This document shows, piece by piece, positions 41,803 to 50,835 of a DNA stretch of 64,000 nt; the first letter of the stretch is position 1, and the number at the start of each line of letters is the position of its first letter. The translations under genes were made by a program, and so were the position numbers. The notes below the pieces were generated by a model. It worked only from the letters and a program-made list of their open reading frames with translations, was not told where the DNA came from and made no database searches. Where the stretch lies: positions 14,726-78,725 of the forward strand of contig CAVUUF010000007.1 of the NCBI GenBank assembly GCA_963744575.1, in the 5' to 3' direction. This DNA is from Palsa-504 sp963744575 (lineage in GTDB: Bacteria; Actinomycetota; Actinomycetes; Streptosporangiales; Streptosporangiaceae).

Positions 41803-43356
41803 ATGGCAGAGTTCACCTTCGCCCCGCTGACACCCGCCTCGTTCCTTGATCGCGCGGCCGCGGTCTTCGCCGACCGGACCGCGATCGTGGACGGCGAGCG
41901 CAGGTTCACCTACCGCGACATGTCCGGACGGTGCCGCCGCCTGGCCGGCGCGCTGGCCTCGCAGGGAGTGGGCCGTGCGGACCGGGTGGCCGCGCTGTGC
42001 AGCAACAGCCACGTGATGCTGGAACTGCACAACGCGGTCCCGATGACGGGCGGCGTGCTGGTTACGCTGAACACCCGGCTGTCGGAAGACGAGATGGCCG
42101 CCCTGCTGGATCACTCGGGCGCCTCGCTGCTGGTGGCGACCCGCGAGTTCGCCGACCGCGCCCGTCGCCTGGCCGACCGGGCGGGCCTGCCGTGCTTTGT
42201 CGCCGGCGGGTCCGGCGACTCCTACGAGGAGTGGATCGCCGACGTACGGGAGTCCCAGCACGGGCCGGCCGACGAGCGCCAGTTGCTGGCGATCAACTAC
42301 ACCAGCGGCACGACGGGGCGGCCCAAGGGCGTGATGTACCACCACCGGGGCGCGTACCTGCAGGCTACGGCGATGGCGTACCACGCCCGCCTCGGTCCGG
42401 GCGCCAGGTACCTGTGGACGCTGCCGATGTTCCACTGCAACGGCTGGTGCTTCACCTGGGCCGTCACCGCGGCAGGCGGCACCCACGTGTGCCTGCGGAC
42501 GGTGGACACCGCCGAGATCTGGCGGCTGCTGCGGGATGAGGGGATCACCCACTTCAGCGCCGCCCCGACCGTGCTCACCATGATCGCCGAAGATCCCGCG
42601 GCCGGGCCCCTGGACCACGAGGTGCACGTGGACACCGGCGGCGCGCCGCCGTCCGCCACCCTGCTGACGCGGATGGAGTCGATGAACTTCGCTGTGACCC
42701 ATCTGTACGGGCTGACCGAGACCTACGGCCCGCTCGCGATCAACGAATGGCAGCCGGAGTGGAACGAACTCCCGCGGGAGGAGCAGGCCGGGCTGCGCGC
42801 CCGCCAGGGCGCGCCCAACATCATCGCCCGCCCGCTGCGGGTCCTCGACGACGACGGCCGGGACGTGCCGGCCGACGGCGAGACCATCGGCGAGATCGCG
42901 GTCAGCGGCAACGACGTCATGCTCGGCTACTACCGCGACGAGGAGGCCACCCGGGAGGTCACCCGCAGCGGATGCTTCCTGACCGGCGACCTGGCCGTGA
43001 TGCACCCAGACGGCTACGTCGAGATCCGTGACCGGAGCAAGGACATCATCATCTCCGGGGGCGAGAACATCGCCTCGGTCGAGGTCGAGCAGGTGCTGGA
43101 CAGCCATCCCTCGGTGCTGGAAAGCGCCGTGGTAGGGATGCCGCACGAGCGCTGGGGCGAGGTGCCCGTCGCCTTCGTCACGCTCAGGACGGACGACGTC
43201 GACGCGGACGCGCTGACTGAATACGCCCGAGAGCGCCTGGCCCGCTACAAGGTGCCCAAGCGCTTCGAGTTCTGCGAGCTGCCCAAGACGTCCACCGGCA
43301 AAATCCAGAAGAACGTCCTGCGTGACCGGACACCTGAGCCGAAGGAGAGCTCATGA
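41803..43356 (+). CDS. Acyl-CoA synthetase (AMP-binding, medium/long-chain type)
   Basis: 517 residues from ATG 41803 (GGGGGGAAGG upstream). The AMP-binding motif is YTSGTTGRPKGVMYHH; the later core motifs are LYGLTETYGP, GCFLTGDLAVMHPDGYVEIRD and RSKDIIISGGENI; the catalytic lysine lies in TSTGKIQKN. It activates a carboxylic acid to its CoA ester. If the amidase upstream releases carboxylic acids, this enzyme could use them, but that is inference. Confidence 0.93.
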   Translation: MAEFTFAPLTPASFLDRAAAVFADRTAIVDGERRFTYRDMSGRCRRLAGALASQGVGRADRVAALCSNSHVMLELHNAVPMTGGVLVTLNTRLSEDEMAALLDHSGASLLVATREFADRARRLADRAGLPCFVAGGSGDSYEEWIADVRESQHGPADERQLLAINYTSGTTGRPKGVMYHHRGAYLQATAMAYHARLGPGARYLWTLPMFHCNGWCFTWAVTAAGGTHVCLRTVDTAEIWRLLRDEGITHFSAAPTVLTMIAEDPAAGPLDHEVHVDTGGAPPSATLLTRMESMNFAVTHLYGLTETYGPLAINEWQPEWNELPREEQAGLRARQGAPNIIARPLRVLDDDGRDVPADGETIGEIAVSGNDVMLGYYRDEEATREVTRSGCFLTGDLAVMHPDGYVEIRDRSKDIIISGGENIASVEVEQVLDSHPSVLESAVVGMPHERWGEVPVAFVTLRTDDVDADALTEYARERLARYKVPKRFEFCELPKTSTGKIQKNVLRDRTPEPKESS

Positions 43357-43403
43357 GCGCGGAGATACCATGCTTTCGCTGGTCAGCGCAGCAACCGGGA
43401 GAC

Positions 43404-43766
43404 TTAAGGACCACGGCTGATCCCGGGTGGCAGTTGCCGGGCCTCCTCCGGGCCGGATATGTCGACGTCGGCCAGCGCGGTCAGCTGGTCAAGGAACGGG
43501 CCTACCCGAAGTCCTTCTTGGGCGGGGTGCCGGAACGGGCTGTCCGGGTTCACGGTGTAACGGGTGCGCCGCCCGATCCGGGTGCGGGTGAGGTAGCCCG
43601 CAGCCTCCAGGTCGGCCACGATGGCCTGCACGGTCCGTTCGGTGAGGCCGACGACCGGGCTGATGTCGCGGATCCGGGCGTCGGGGTTGCGGGCAATCTC
43701 CACCAGCACATGCCCGTGCCCGGTCAGCAGCGTCCAGGACCCGCCGCTGTCCTCGTCGTCGCTCAT
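43404..43766 (-). CDS. Winged-helix (MarR/IclR-like) transcriptional regulator
   Basis: 120 residues from ATG 43766. The HTH is WTLLTGHGHVLVEIA, IRDISPVVGLTERTVQAIVADLEAAGYL and the wing TRTRIGRRTRYTVN. A TACACT box (43780-43775) lies eight bases upstream, so the mRNA is nearly leaderless. It is convergent with the acyl-CoA synthetase. The ligand and targets are unknown. The longer open frame to 43889 is not favoured. Confidence 0.85.
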   Translation of the reverse strand: MSDDEDSGGSWTLLTGHGHVLVEIARNPDARIRDISPVVGLTERTVQAIVADLEAAGYLTRTRIGRRTRYTVNPDSPFRHPAQEGLRVGPFLDQLTALADVDISGPEEARQLPPGISRGP

Positions 43767-44165
43767 GTTTGCCAAGTGTAGAACTCGCGAACGATATCCC
43801 GCGAGAGAAAAAACACAAGATCTTTCTCGTGTTTCTATTGACGGGTCTCGGGCCGCGGGCCGATCCTGATACTGAGCTGACCGGGTCACCCGCCCCTGTC
43901 CGGTCCACGACGGCCGGTCTCACGACGGGCTGCTGATGGACCTGCTCCGCGACGAGCTGACCAGGGACTGGGTAGCAGCCTTCTTGGGCACGGACGTCTC
44001 GCTCAGGTCCACGGCCGGACCGCGCACGAGTACCGGAGGCTGCCATCGCGGGCCGTTCGGTACAAAACCTGAAAATCGCGCATCGCTTCCTGCCTAGGGC
44101 TGGCGTGGGTCCTGAGTCGGGATGTTCGCGCGGTTCGTTCTGGATCGCATGGGTAGGTGCGGCTG

Positions 44166-45050
44166 ATGTTCGATGGTTTCCAGCTGGATCGTGTGGATGT
44201 CGGCGAGGTGAGGCTCCGCGTGCGGTACGGCGGCGCGGGGGAGCCGGTGGTGCTGCTGCACGGCCATCCCCGCACGCACACGACCTGGCACCGGGTGGCG
44301 CCGCAGCTGTCGGGCTCGTTCTTCGTGGTCTGCCCTGACCTGCGCGGCTACGGCCAGTCCACGCTGCCGCCGGACGCGCCCGGGCACGCGCAGTCCTCCA
44401 AGCGGGCGATGGCCGGCGACGTCGTGGCGCTCATGCGGCACCTCGGCCACGACCGGTTCTCGGTGGTAGGTCATGACCGGGGCGCGCTGGTGGCCTTCCG
44501 CACGGCCATGGATCACCCCGACGCCGTGCAGCGGCTGGTGGTCATGGATGGCCTGCCGGTGATCGAGCACCTGGAGCGGCTGAACGAGGCGTTCGTGCGC
44601 ACCTGGTGGCACTGGTGGTTCCTGGGCCAGACCGACAAGCCGGCGGAGGCGTTCATCAGCGCCGATCCCGGCCGTTGGTACCGGACCCCGTCGCCGGCCC
44701 AGATGGGGGAGGGCAACCACGCCGACGTGTGGGCCGCCTTCGGCGACCCGGCCGTCGTCCACGGCATGTGCGAGGACTACCGGGCCGGCTTGCGCGCCGA
44801 CCGCGCACATGAGGAAGCCGACCGGGCCGCGGGCCGGAAGGTCCGGTGTCCGATGCTGCTGCTCGTCTCGGCCGGCGACGACCTCGACATCCACGGCGAC
44901 CCCGAGGCGATCTGGCGACCATGGGCGGCCGGCGAACTGCGCAGCCGCACGATCCACTCCGGGCACCACCAGGCCGAACAAGCACCGGACGAGCTCGCCG
45001 CGGCGCTTGTCGGCTTCCTCGGGCGTCCTGCTTCTCATCAGGTTGCCTGA
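44166..45050 (+). CDS. Alpha/beta hydrolase of the haloacetate-dehalogenase/epoxide-hydrolase group
   Basis: 294 residues from ATG 44166 (GTG 44157 also possible). The oxyanion motif is LLHGHPRT, the nucleophile aspartate lies in VVGHDRGALVAFR and the catalytic histidine in HSGHHQAEQAP. The cap carries TWWHWWFLGQ and MCEDYRAG, which correspond to the halide-binding His/Trp and Tyr region of fluoroacetate dehalogenases. One of the two substrate-binding arginines of those enzymes (nucleophile +4) is leucine here, so the substrate may differ. Confidence 0.85.
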   Translation: MFDGFQLDRVDVGEVRLRVRYGGAGEPVVLLHGHPRTHTTWHRVAPQLSGSFFVVCPDLRGYGQSTLPPDAPGHAQSSKRAMAGDVVALMRHLGHDRFSVVGHDRGALVAFRTAMDHPDAVQRLVVMDGLPVIEHLERLNEAFVRTWWHWWFLGQTDKPAEAFISADPGRWYRTPSPAQMGEGNHADVWAAFGDPAVVHGMCEDYRAGLRADRAHEEADRAAGRKVRCPMLLLVSAGDDLDIHGDPEAIWRPWAAGELRSRTIHSGHHQAEQAPDELAAALVGFLGRPASHQVA

Positions 45051-45091
45051 CCCTGGACGGCGGCTGTGGTGACGGAGCTAGGGAGGGCGGT

Positions 45092-45772
45092 ATGAGCCGA
45101 TCGGTAAGGGCGGCGGTGTTCGACGTGGACGGCACGCTGGTCGATACAAACTATCTGCATGCGGTGACCTGGTGGGAGGCGTTCGTCCAGGTCGGCTACC
45201 AAGTGTCGATGACGGACATCCACCGGGCGATCGGGATGGGTTCGGACCAGATGCTCGGCAGGCTGCTGCCGTCTGACCGGGACACCGACGCCGACGCGGA
45301 TCTGCGTACCGCCCACAGCGCCCTGTACGCCACGTACTGGTCGCGGCTGCGGCCGCTGCCGGGCGCCGCCGACCTGCTGCGGGCGTGCAAGCACCGCGGG
45401 CTGGCCGTGGTGCTGGCCAGCTCGGCCGATGAGCCCGAGTTCAATGCGCTGCGTACCGCCCTGGACGCCGAGGACGCGATCGACGCGGCCACCTTCGCCG
45501 GGGACGTCGAGTCAAGCAAGCCCGCTCCGGACCTGGTCGAGGCGGCGCTGGACCGCGTCGGCGTGCCGGCGCAGGAGGCGGTATTCACCGGCGACACGGT
45601 GTGGGATGTACGGGCCTGCCGGAAGGCCGGGGTCCCGTGCATCGGTCTGCTGAGCGGCGGCATCAGCAGTGAGGAGCTCACCGAGGCCGGGGCGGCCGAG
45701 GTCTACCCCGGGCCTGCTGACCTGCTCGCGGCTCTGCGCGGCAGCCTGCTGGGCGGCGCCAGCGGTCGATGA
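45092..45772 (+). CDS. HAD-superfamily phosphatase, phosphoglycolate/beta-phosphoglucomutase-like
   Basis: 226 residues from ATG 45092 (GGGAGGG upstream). Motif I is VFDVDGTLVDTN, motif II VLASSADEPEF, motif III the lysine in VESSKPAPD and motif IV FTGDTVWDVRAC. The cap is of the helical C1 type. It is 41 bases after the hydrolase gene and probably co-transcribed. The substrate is unknown. Confidence 0.9.
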   Translation: MSRSVRAAVFDVDGTLVDTNYLHAVTWWEAFVQVGYQVSMTDIHRAIGMGSDQMLGRLLPSDRDTDADADLRTAHSALYATYWSRLRPLPGAADLLRACKHRGLAVVLASSADEPEFNALRTALDAEDAIDAATFAGDVESSKPAPDLVEAALDRVGVPAQEAVFTGDTVWDVRACRKAGVPCIGLLSGGISSEELTEAGAAEVYPGPADLLAALRGSLLGGASGR

Positions 45773-46240
45773 GAGCGTTCGGATCGGTTTGCCAGGCATA
45801 GCCAGCCCTTCGATCCGGTCTGCCCGCTGCCGAAAACCGGCGCCCCGGATATGCGTCGCGGCCGTGACCGCGGGTAGGGCGGCGCTTTCATGCAGACGTA
45901 TCCCTGCCCCGCCGCGGATCGAGCCGCGATCCAACAGGCCATAGGAGGGGACCATAGCGAGCAGCAGGAAAACCGCGAGCAGCAACGCAACGGGCCGCAA
46001 GAGCGTGGAGTACGGCGATCAGCGGGTCGAGCGCGGCCAGGGGGGCGGCGAGCCGGGCTGCGCCTGCGCGCAGCCCGATCATCCCGGTTAGCAGACGCTG
46101 AGCATCCGGCCCGGTTGTTCTGCCTGACCAGGTTTCCGGCGCGGTGGCCCCGTCCGGGTGCGGCGGTCCCGCTGGGATAGACCACGGCTAGTCATCTCCC
46201 GGGCGCCCCGCCCAGCCGTATGCGCGAACCCGGACCGTGT
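45773..46240 (-). other. 468-base stretch without a clear gene; possible decayed membrane gene
   Basis: No plus-strand gene is credible. On the minus strand two short frames carry adjoining hydrophobic segments, AAPLAALDPLIAVLHALA (frame from 46082) and PVALLLAVFLLLAMVPSYGLL (frame ending 45512), one base out of register near 45990. A single-base indel would join them into one membrane helix pair. This could be a degraded small membrane protein, but there is no family match. Confidence 0.25.
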
Positions 46241-46960
46241 TCACCCGTCATTTTCCGTGTGCTCGGGCCAGGTGAGCCAGCGGGTGCGGATGGTGATGCC
46301 GCCCTGGGGACGGCCGCCGGCCAAGGCGGCGGTACGGATGCAGAAGTGGGACCACATGTTGAGCTGGATCTCCTTGGCGAGCCGCAGCCTGGTGTAGAGC
46401 AGGGCCGCTAGCCGGTCCCCGGCCCGGGCCCAGGATTCGATCTCGAAGCGGAGGGCGTCGCCGTCCGGCTCGGCCCGGAACTCGATTTCGCCCGCCTCCA
46501 GGTGACCGTCCAGGGTGGCGAACCGGAAGACGGCTGGATCACGGCGCACTACGCGCACGGGCCCGTCCCACGGGCCGGGCATGCGGACCACGAACTCATC
46601 GCCCAGGCGCAGGGCACTTGCCGCGCCGCGGGTCTTGCGGAAGACCGCCATCTCGGGTGACACCTGGTTGAGCCTTTCCGCGACCAGGTCGACCAGTGCG
46701 GCCGGGGTCATGCTGCTGCCGGTGATCCGGACGGCATACGAGCGGTGCAGCATCGGGCCGGCACCCATTTCGAGCGTCTGCTGTCCGGCGGCCTGCCCGC
46801 CGGGGCCGTAGACCGGGTCGGGCAGGTCTGCCCGCGTGCCGGGCTCCTCCGAGCGGTGCAGGGGAGTGGTGCGCCACATGTAGCGCCAGCTGACCACCGC
46901 AATTCCGATCGGCCAGCCCAAGATGGTCCGCAGCCGGGCTGAATGGCTCACTGTCGCCAT
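46241..46960 (-). CDS. DUF1990-family protein
   Basis: 239 residues from ATG 46960. It has a hydrophobic N-terminal segment (TILGWPIGIAVVSWRYMW), then the DUF1990 region: TLEMGAGPMLHRSY, VFRFATLDGHLEAGEIEFR and FEIESWARAGDRLAALLYTRLRL. The last part resembles the lipid-binding-like DUF1990 end. It is divergent from a second DUF1990 gene 73 bases away. The function is unknown. Confidence 0.75.
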   Translation of the reverse strand: MATVSHSARLRTILGWPIGIAVVSWRYMWRTTPLHRSEEPGTRADLPDPVYGPGGQAAGQQTLEMGAGPMLHRSYAVRITGSSMTPAALVDLVAERLNQVSPEMAVFRKTRGAASALRLGDEFVVRMPGPWDGPVRVVRRDPAVFRFATLDGHLEAGEIEFRAEPDGDALRFEIESWARAGDRLAALLYTRLRLAKEIQLNMWSHFCIRTAALAGGRPQGGITIRTRWLTWPEHTENDG

Positions 46961-47033
46961 GAGTAGATGCTCGCACAGCGGGCAGCCAGCGCATTGGACT
47001 GAGGTAGCCAGGACTAAGCCATGGGAGTGACTG

Positions 47034-48002
47034 ATGACGGCCAGCCAAGCCTTGCGGAAGGCCGGGGTGCGCAGCACGCACTTCTACGCGGGTTCGCTGG
47101 GCTCGATCGGACTGTGCATCGGCCTGTGGATCCGGGCCAAGACCGTCGATCAGGATGAACGCGGGAACGCCGAACGCCGGGCCTTGTTCGTCGGCCTCTG
47201 GCCGCCGATGTTCTGGCTGATGGGCGACTCGCTGAAGGACGCCGAGTTAGTGCGCGAGCAGTTGCTCGGCCGGGTTGATGAAAGCGCCGCGCTCGATGAA
47301 CTGCCCAGGCTGGAGATCAACTACGATGCGGCGCGGGCTCCGGAGGCCGGGTCCGAGGTCGTCGAGGGACACTGGCACGTCGACTCTTCCGCCACGCTGA
47401 TCGGCCGCGAAGGCCCCGGGCCGCCCGAGCACGGCGGTGCCTGGGAGCTCGCATGCCACCTGGTGAGCGAGTACGAGTTTGCCGACGCCAGGATCCTGCG
47501 CGGCGTCTACCGGCAGGGCAGCGGACTGCTCGGCCGCGACATGCTGCTCGAGGCGCGCTTTCTCGGCTTGCGCTTCTACCTCGGCGTCCGGATCACCGGC
47601 GTGATCGACGAAGAACGCGCCACCGGTGACGGCCCAGCGCAAGTATGGGGCTGGTGCTACCAGACGCTCGCGGGTCACCTGGAGCAAGGCCGGCTCAGCT
47701 ACGAGGTGATCAAGAACCTGCGCACAGGCCGGGTGACGTTCCGCGTCGCCGGATACTCGCGGCCCGCGCCGATCAAGAACCCGGTCATCCGCCTGGGGTT
47801 CTGGCTGTTCGGCCGGCGGACGCAGGAACGCTTCTACCAGAACATCCAGTCCCGGATGGCTGACCTGGTGCGGGCAGCGCAGCACGGCCGGCCCCTGCCG
47901 TCCCCGACGGTACGGCCCGACGGCATCGTGCTGGCCCCCTCCGGGATCCGGTCGCATCCGCTGGAGCGCCTGGCCCGTGGATGGCTCCACCCCGGGCACT
48001 GA
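47034..48002 (+). CDS. DUF1990-family protein with N-terminal extension
   Basis: 322 residues. The C-terminal ~180 are DUF1990-like: ACHLVSEYEFADARILRGV, YQTLAGHLEQGRLSYEVIKN and RVTFRVAGYSRPAPIKNPV followed by FYQNIQSRMADLV. The N-terminal ~110 residues (FYAGSLGSIGLCIGLW, LFVGLWPPMFWLMGDSL) are hydrophobic and unassigned. Its neighbour on the opposite strand is the other DUF1990 gene; the pair may work together or have diverged after duplication. Confidence 0.75.
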   Translation: MTASQALRKAGVRSTHFYAGSLGSIGLCIGLWIRAKTVDQDERGNAERRALFVGLWPPMFWLMGDSLKDAELVREQLLGRVDESAALDELPRLEINYDAARAPEAGSEVVEGHWHVDSSATLIGREGPGPPEHGGAWELACHLVSEYEFADARILRGVYRQGSGLLGRDMLLEARFLGLRFYLGVRITGVIDEERATGDGPAQVWGWCYQTLAGHLEQGRLSYEVIKNLRTGRVTFRVAGYSRPAPIKNPVIRLGFWLFGRRTQERFYQNIQSRMADLVRAAQHGRPLPSPTVRPDGIVLAPSGIRSHPLERLARGWLHPGH

Positions 48003-48056
48003 TTAGCCGGCCCGGCCGGACATGGACACGTTCATCCGCCGTTGCCGGTTAGCCAG

Positions 48057-48986
48057 TCATGGCCTGTCCTGTGGGCTTGCGCCGGGGCGGGGGCGTCGTA
48101 GCTGGCGGTCGGCTTGTTCTTCGAGCAGCGCAATGCTTAGCAGTTCTCCATCCGCTGAACCGTAGCGCCGGACCGCTTGCCGGTAGACATCGGCGACCGT
48201 CTCGGAAAGCTGGAAGGGGACCCCGAGGCCGTGGGCTAGTTCCGTCACGGTCTGGAGTTCTTCGTAGCAGCGGTCCAGGCCGAAGCTGCGCATGAAGTCG
48301 CCGGCGAACAAAGCGTCCAGGTCATGGCGGATGAACCGGGAGTCGGCCGCGCTTTGAGTCAGCGTTTTGCGCACGACACCCAGATCCAGTCCCGCCGCCC
48401 GACCGAGCAAAAGTGCCTCCGCGGTGGCGACCGCCTGTCCGAACCACAGCAGGTTAATAAGCAGCTTGACGGTATATCCGGCCCCGTACCCGCCGACATG
48501 AATGACCCGGCCGGGGGCGCCCAGGATCTCTAGCAGGTCTCGCTGCCGCGCGAAGACCTCAGCGTCTCCTCCGACCAGAACCTGCAAGGTTCCCTGGGTA
48601 GCGGCGGCGACACCCCCGCCGACCGGTGCTTCCAGCACGTGTACGCCACGCGCGAGCAACGTTTGCTGGATCTCGGTCATAGCGGCCGGTGAATTGCTGG
48701 TCATGTCGATCCAGGTCGTGCCGGGCCGAAGTACTTCCAGCACGCCACCCGGGCCGAGCATCACTTCTCGAACCTCGCCGGGGCCCGGCAGCACGGTGAT
48801 CAGGACATCTGATCCCGCGGCGAGCCGTGCTATCTGCGAGACCCACTGCGCTCCGCACCGAGCGACCAGCTCCGCCGCCTCGGGACGCCGATCGCCCGCC
48901 TGGACCCGGTAGCCGGCGCGGACCAAGTTCGCGCAGATGGGAACGCCCATCCGGCCCAGTCCTATCAGCCCGACCCCGGATATCAC
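48057..48986 (-). CDS. NAD(P)-dependent 3-hydroxyisobutyrate-dehydrogenase-like oxidoreductase
   Basis: 309 residues. Rossmann motif VGLIGLGRMGVPICANL, substrate motif DMTSNSPA, the APVGGGVAAATQGTLQVLVGG segment and the catalytic lysine in VKLLINLL are all present. Family members oxidise beta-hydroxy acids or reduce imines; the closest class cannot be chosen by eye. It is convergent with the second DUF1990 gene. Confidence 0.9.
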   Translation of the reverse strand: MISGVGLIGLGRMGVPICANLVRAGYRVQAGDRRPEAAELVARCGAQWVSQIARLAAGSDVLITVLPGPGEVREVMLGPGGVLEVLRPGTTWIDMTSNSPAAMTEIQQTLLARGVHVLEAPVGGGVAAATQGTLQVLVGGDAEVFARQRDLLEILGAPGRVIHVGGYGAGYTVKLLINLLWFGQAVATAEALLLGRAAGLDLGVVRKTLTQSAADSRFIRHDLDALFAGDFMRSFGLDRCYEELQTVTELAHGLGVPFQLSETVADVYRQAVRRYGSADGELLSIALLEEQADRQLRRPRPGASPQDRP

Positions 48987-49181
48987 CAGCGGTTCTGATC
49001 AAGGCAGGAAATCAGCAGCATGGCGCACCCAGCTTCCCACGGCCGACCCGGTTAAACGGGCGGCCTCCTTCCGCTCAGGACGGGCGGGCAGGCGTATGCA
49101 GGTGCGGCCGAGTGGAGGTTGGCGCGGGATTGGCCCGGCTGTCCACGGGTACTCCAGGGTCCTGCCGAGGGGATGAGACCT

Positions 49182-49445
49182 GTGAGTGATCAAGACCATG
49201 CCGGTACGGACCGGGTTAAGAAGGCGGCCACGGCGGCGCCTGTCACGCCGTCCGGGGAAACGCGGCGGCCAGCGGGACTGGCCTTTGATGTCAAGGAGGG
49301 CGCCGGCCTGCCCGGTGTCCCGGTAGGTGATCAAACTCCGGATAATCCGCATGCCGCCATCACGGAAGAGACGGGTACGGGCGTCGGGCTGGCCGTACCG
49401 GGACATTCCCTCCCGGAACGACAAGAGGAGCCTTCGGGCGGCTAG
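49182..49445 (+). CDS. Small hydrophilic hypothetical protein
   Basis: 87 residues from GTG 49182, which has GAGGGG nine bases upstream; ATG 49173 is in frame but abuts the same site. The product is polar, with SDQDHAGTDRVKKAA at the start and VKEGAGLPGVPVGDQTPDN in the middle. No family is recognised. A 163-residue frame on the other strand (48999-49490) competes, so the call is tentative. Confidence 0.45.
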   Translation: MSDQDHAGTDRVKKAATAAPVTPSGETRRPAGLAFDVKEGAGLPGVPVGDQTPDNPHAAITEETGTGVGLAVPGHSLPERQEEPSGG

Positions 49446-49484
49446 GACTGCCCGAAAGCTGATTTTCGCTGCGACGCGCGGCCG

Positions 49485-50116
49485 CGGCACCCCGCCGGGA
49501 CATCGTCAGGGCCGCGGCGCGGACCCGCGGACCCGTGCCGCGATCGGCGAGGACGCGTTCCGCTCGGACCTGCTCGTTACGGCCGTCCTTGATGACCGCA
49601 AGTCCTCCGGCGGGTACCTGTCCAGGGCGGGTTCAGCCGCAGTGGATCCGGCCGCGGTATGACAGCAGGCTGCAGCTGGCGCATCCGCCGTCGCCGCAGC
49701 GGGTGGCACGGGCATGGGATGAGCATCCCGGCGCCTCTGGTGCCCTGATCGTCAGCCCGGCACCGTATGGCACGTGCGCCGATCTCATCTCGATCGCCGG
49801 TACCTGCCACGAACGAGGCAAGCCGCTGATCGTGGATGAGGCGTGGGGAGCCCACTTGCCCTTCCACCCGGACCTGCCGACCTGGGCGATGGATGCCGGC
49901 GCCGATGTGTGCGTAGTGAGCGTGCACAAGATGGGCACGGGCTTTGAGCAGGGCTCGGTGTTCCACCGGCAGGGTGATCTCGTCGATCCTCACCAGCTGT
50001 CCGCATGCGCGGACCTGCTGATGACCACCAGCCCGAACGTGATGGTGTACGCGGCGCTGGACGGGTGGCGGCGTCAGATGGTCCAGCATGGGCATGACCA
50101 GCTCGACGCCGCGAAC
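49485..50116 (+). pseudogene. Broken Orn/Lys/Arg decarboxylase (PLP fold-type I)
   Basis: Two frames of one gene. Fragment 1 (about 49485-49632) reads TPPGHRQGRGADP and FRSDLLVTAVLDDRKSSGGYL, the start of the decarboxylase core. Fragment 2 (about 49640-50113, another frame) reads WIRPRYDSRLQLAHPPSP, SPAPYGTCADL, VDEAWGAHLPFHPDLPTWA and VVSVHKMGTGFEQGSVF, including the PLP lysine. Roughly 60-70 codons are deleted between them and the whole C-terminal half is missing. The break point at ~50113 coincides with a truncated hemerythrin gene on the other strand. Confidence 0.85.
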
Positions 50117-50307
50117 GGCCAGAAGTGCATCTCCTCCAGCGCCTCGTGCTTGGACTCCTCGATGATGAGCTGCTCGGTCATCTTCTTGCGCAGCGCCAGC
50201 AGGTCCTCGCCCGCCCCGGTGGCCCGGGTCGGCCCCTTCTCCAGCTCGGCCAGCATCCGCTTGACTTCCTCGTGGTCCTGCCCCAGGACCGTGAACACGT
50301 CCGCCAC
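50074..50307 (-). pseudogene. Truncated hemerythrin (HHE) domain protein
   Basis: The frame starts well: MADVFTVLGQDHEEVKRML, then RKKMTEQLIIEESKHEALEE and MHFWPF, which carry metal-ligand histidine and glutamates of HHE proteins. After about 65 residues homology stops and the last dozen residues are read from the antisense of the broken decarboxylase. Full family members are about 150-190 residues. The second half of the four-helix bundle is lost, so the product is probably non-functional. Confidence 0.8.
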
Positions 50308-50403
50308 CTGTCCTGCTTGATTCCGGCTGGCCGCGTGGCCGGTTTCCCTTGCCGTCCTGGGCCCGGATAACCGTCCATCCAGCCGTCCGGCGGATACGGC
50401 GTC

Positions 50404-50808
50404 TCAGCTCGCTTGGTCCGCCGGGGAATCCTCGGGAACTGTTTCCTGCGGATCGACGCCGGTAAAGGAGCGCGACGTGGACCCGCCGGCCGGCCGCTGG
50501 GACTGGCCCTGCGGCGGCAGGTCGTAACGGCCGGGCTCCTTGCCCTCGTCCTTGACGACGTCCTCGCCGCGCTGGGTGATGCTCTCGCCCACATGGCCGC
50601 CGGTCATGTCCGGGCCCTGCCGGGCGGCGCCGGTGGCGGCCTCCTGGGTGTCATTGGCCTCCCATGCCTTCTTGTTCGCCTCGATGACCCGCTCCTTGGC
50701 CTCACCTGTGCCCGGAGCGTCCGGAGCCCAGCCATGAGTGTTCTCGTCCACCGTGCCCGGCTCGTAACCCTCCGACGCGTCGTTTCCAGGCTGCTGCGTG
50801 TCAGTCAT
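50404..50808 (-). CDS. Small hydrophilic acidic hypothetical protein
   Basis: 134 residues from ATG 50808 with GAGGGATG upstream. It is rich in Asp, Glu, Gly, Gln and Thr, with EAKERVIEANKKAWEANDTQ as the only likely helix; the rest looks disordered. No family is recognised. Such proteins are often stress-related in actinobacteria, but this is a guess. A pair of ACATATGT palindromes lies just upstream. Confidence 0.65.
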   Translation of the reverse strand: MTDTQQPGNDASEGYEPGTVDENTHGWAPDAPGTGEAKERVIEANKKAWEANDTQEAATGAARQGPDMTGGHVGESITQRGEDVVKDEGKEPGRYDLPPQGQSQRPAGGSTSRSFTGVDPQETVPEDSPADQAS

Positions 50809-50835
50809 GCGTGTCACATCCCTCCAGATGCACCT

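Noticed and set aside
43353..43781. 142-residue plus-strand frame starting at the end of the acyl-CoA synthetase gene (ATGA overlap)
   Set aside because: It is antisense to a clear winged-helix regulator; the translated sequence shows no family pattern.
43890..44156. Possible gene fragment (frame reading HDGLLMDLLRDELTRDW) between the wHTH and hydrolase genes
   Set aside because: It is short, lacks a start signal and matches no family I can name; the region probably holds only promoters.
48999..49490. 163-residue minus-strand frame competing with the small protein at 49182
   Set aside because: Very basic, no ribosome-binding site and no recognisable motif. I kept the plus-strand frame with low confidence.
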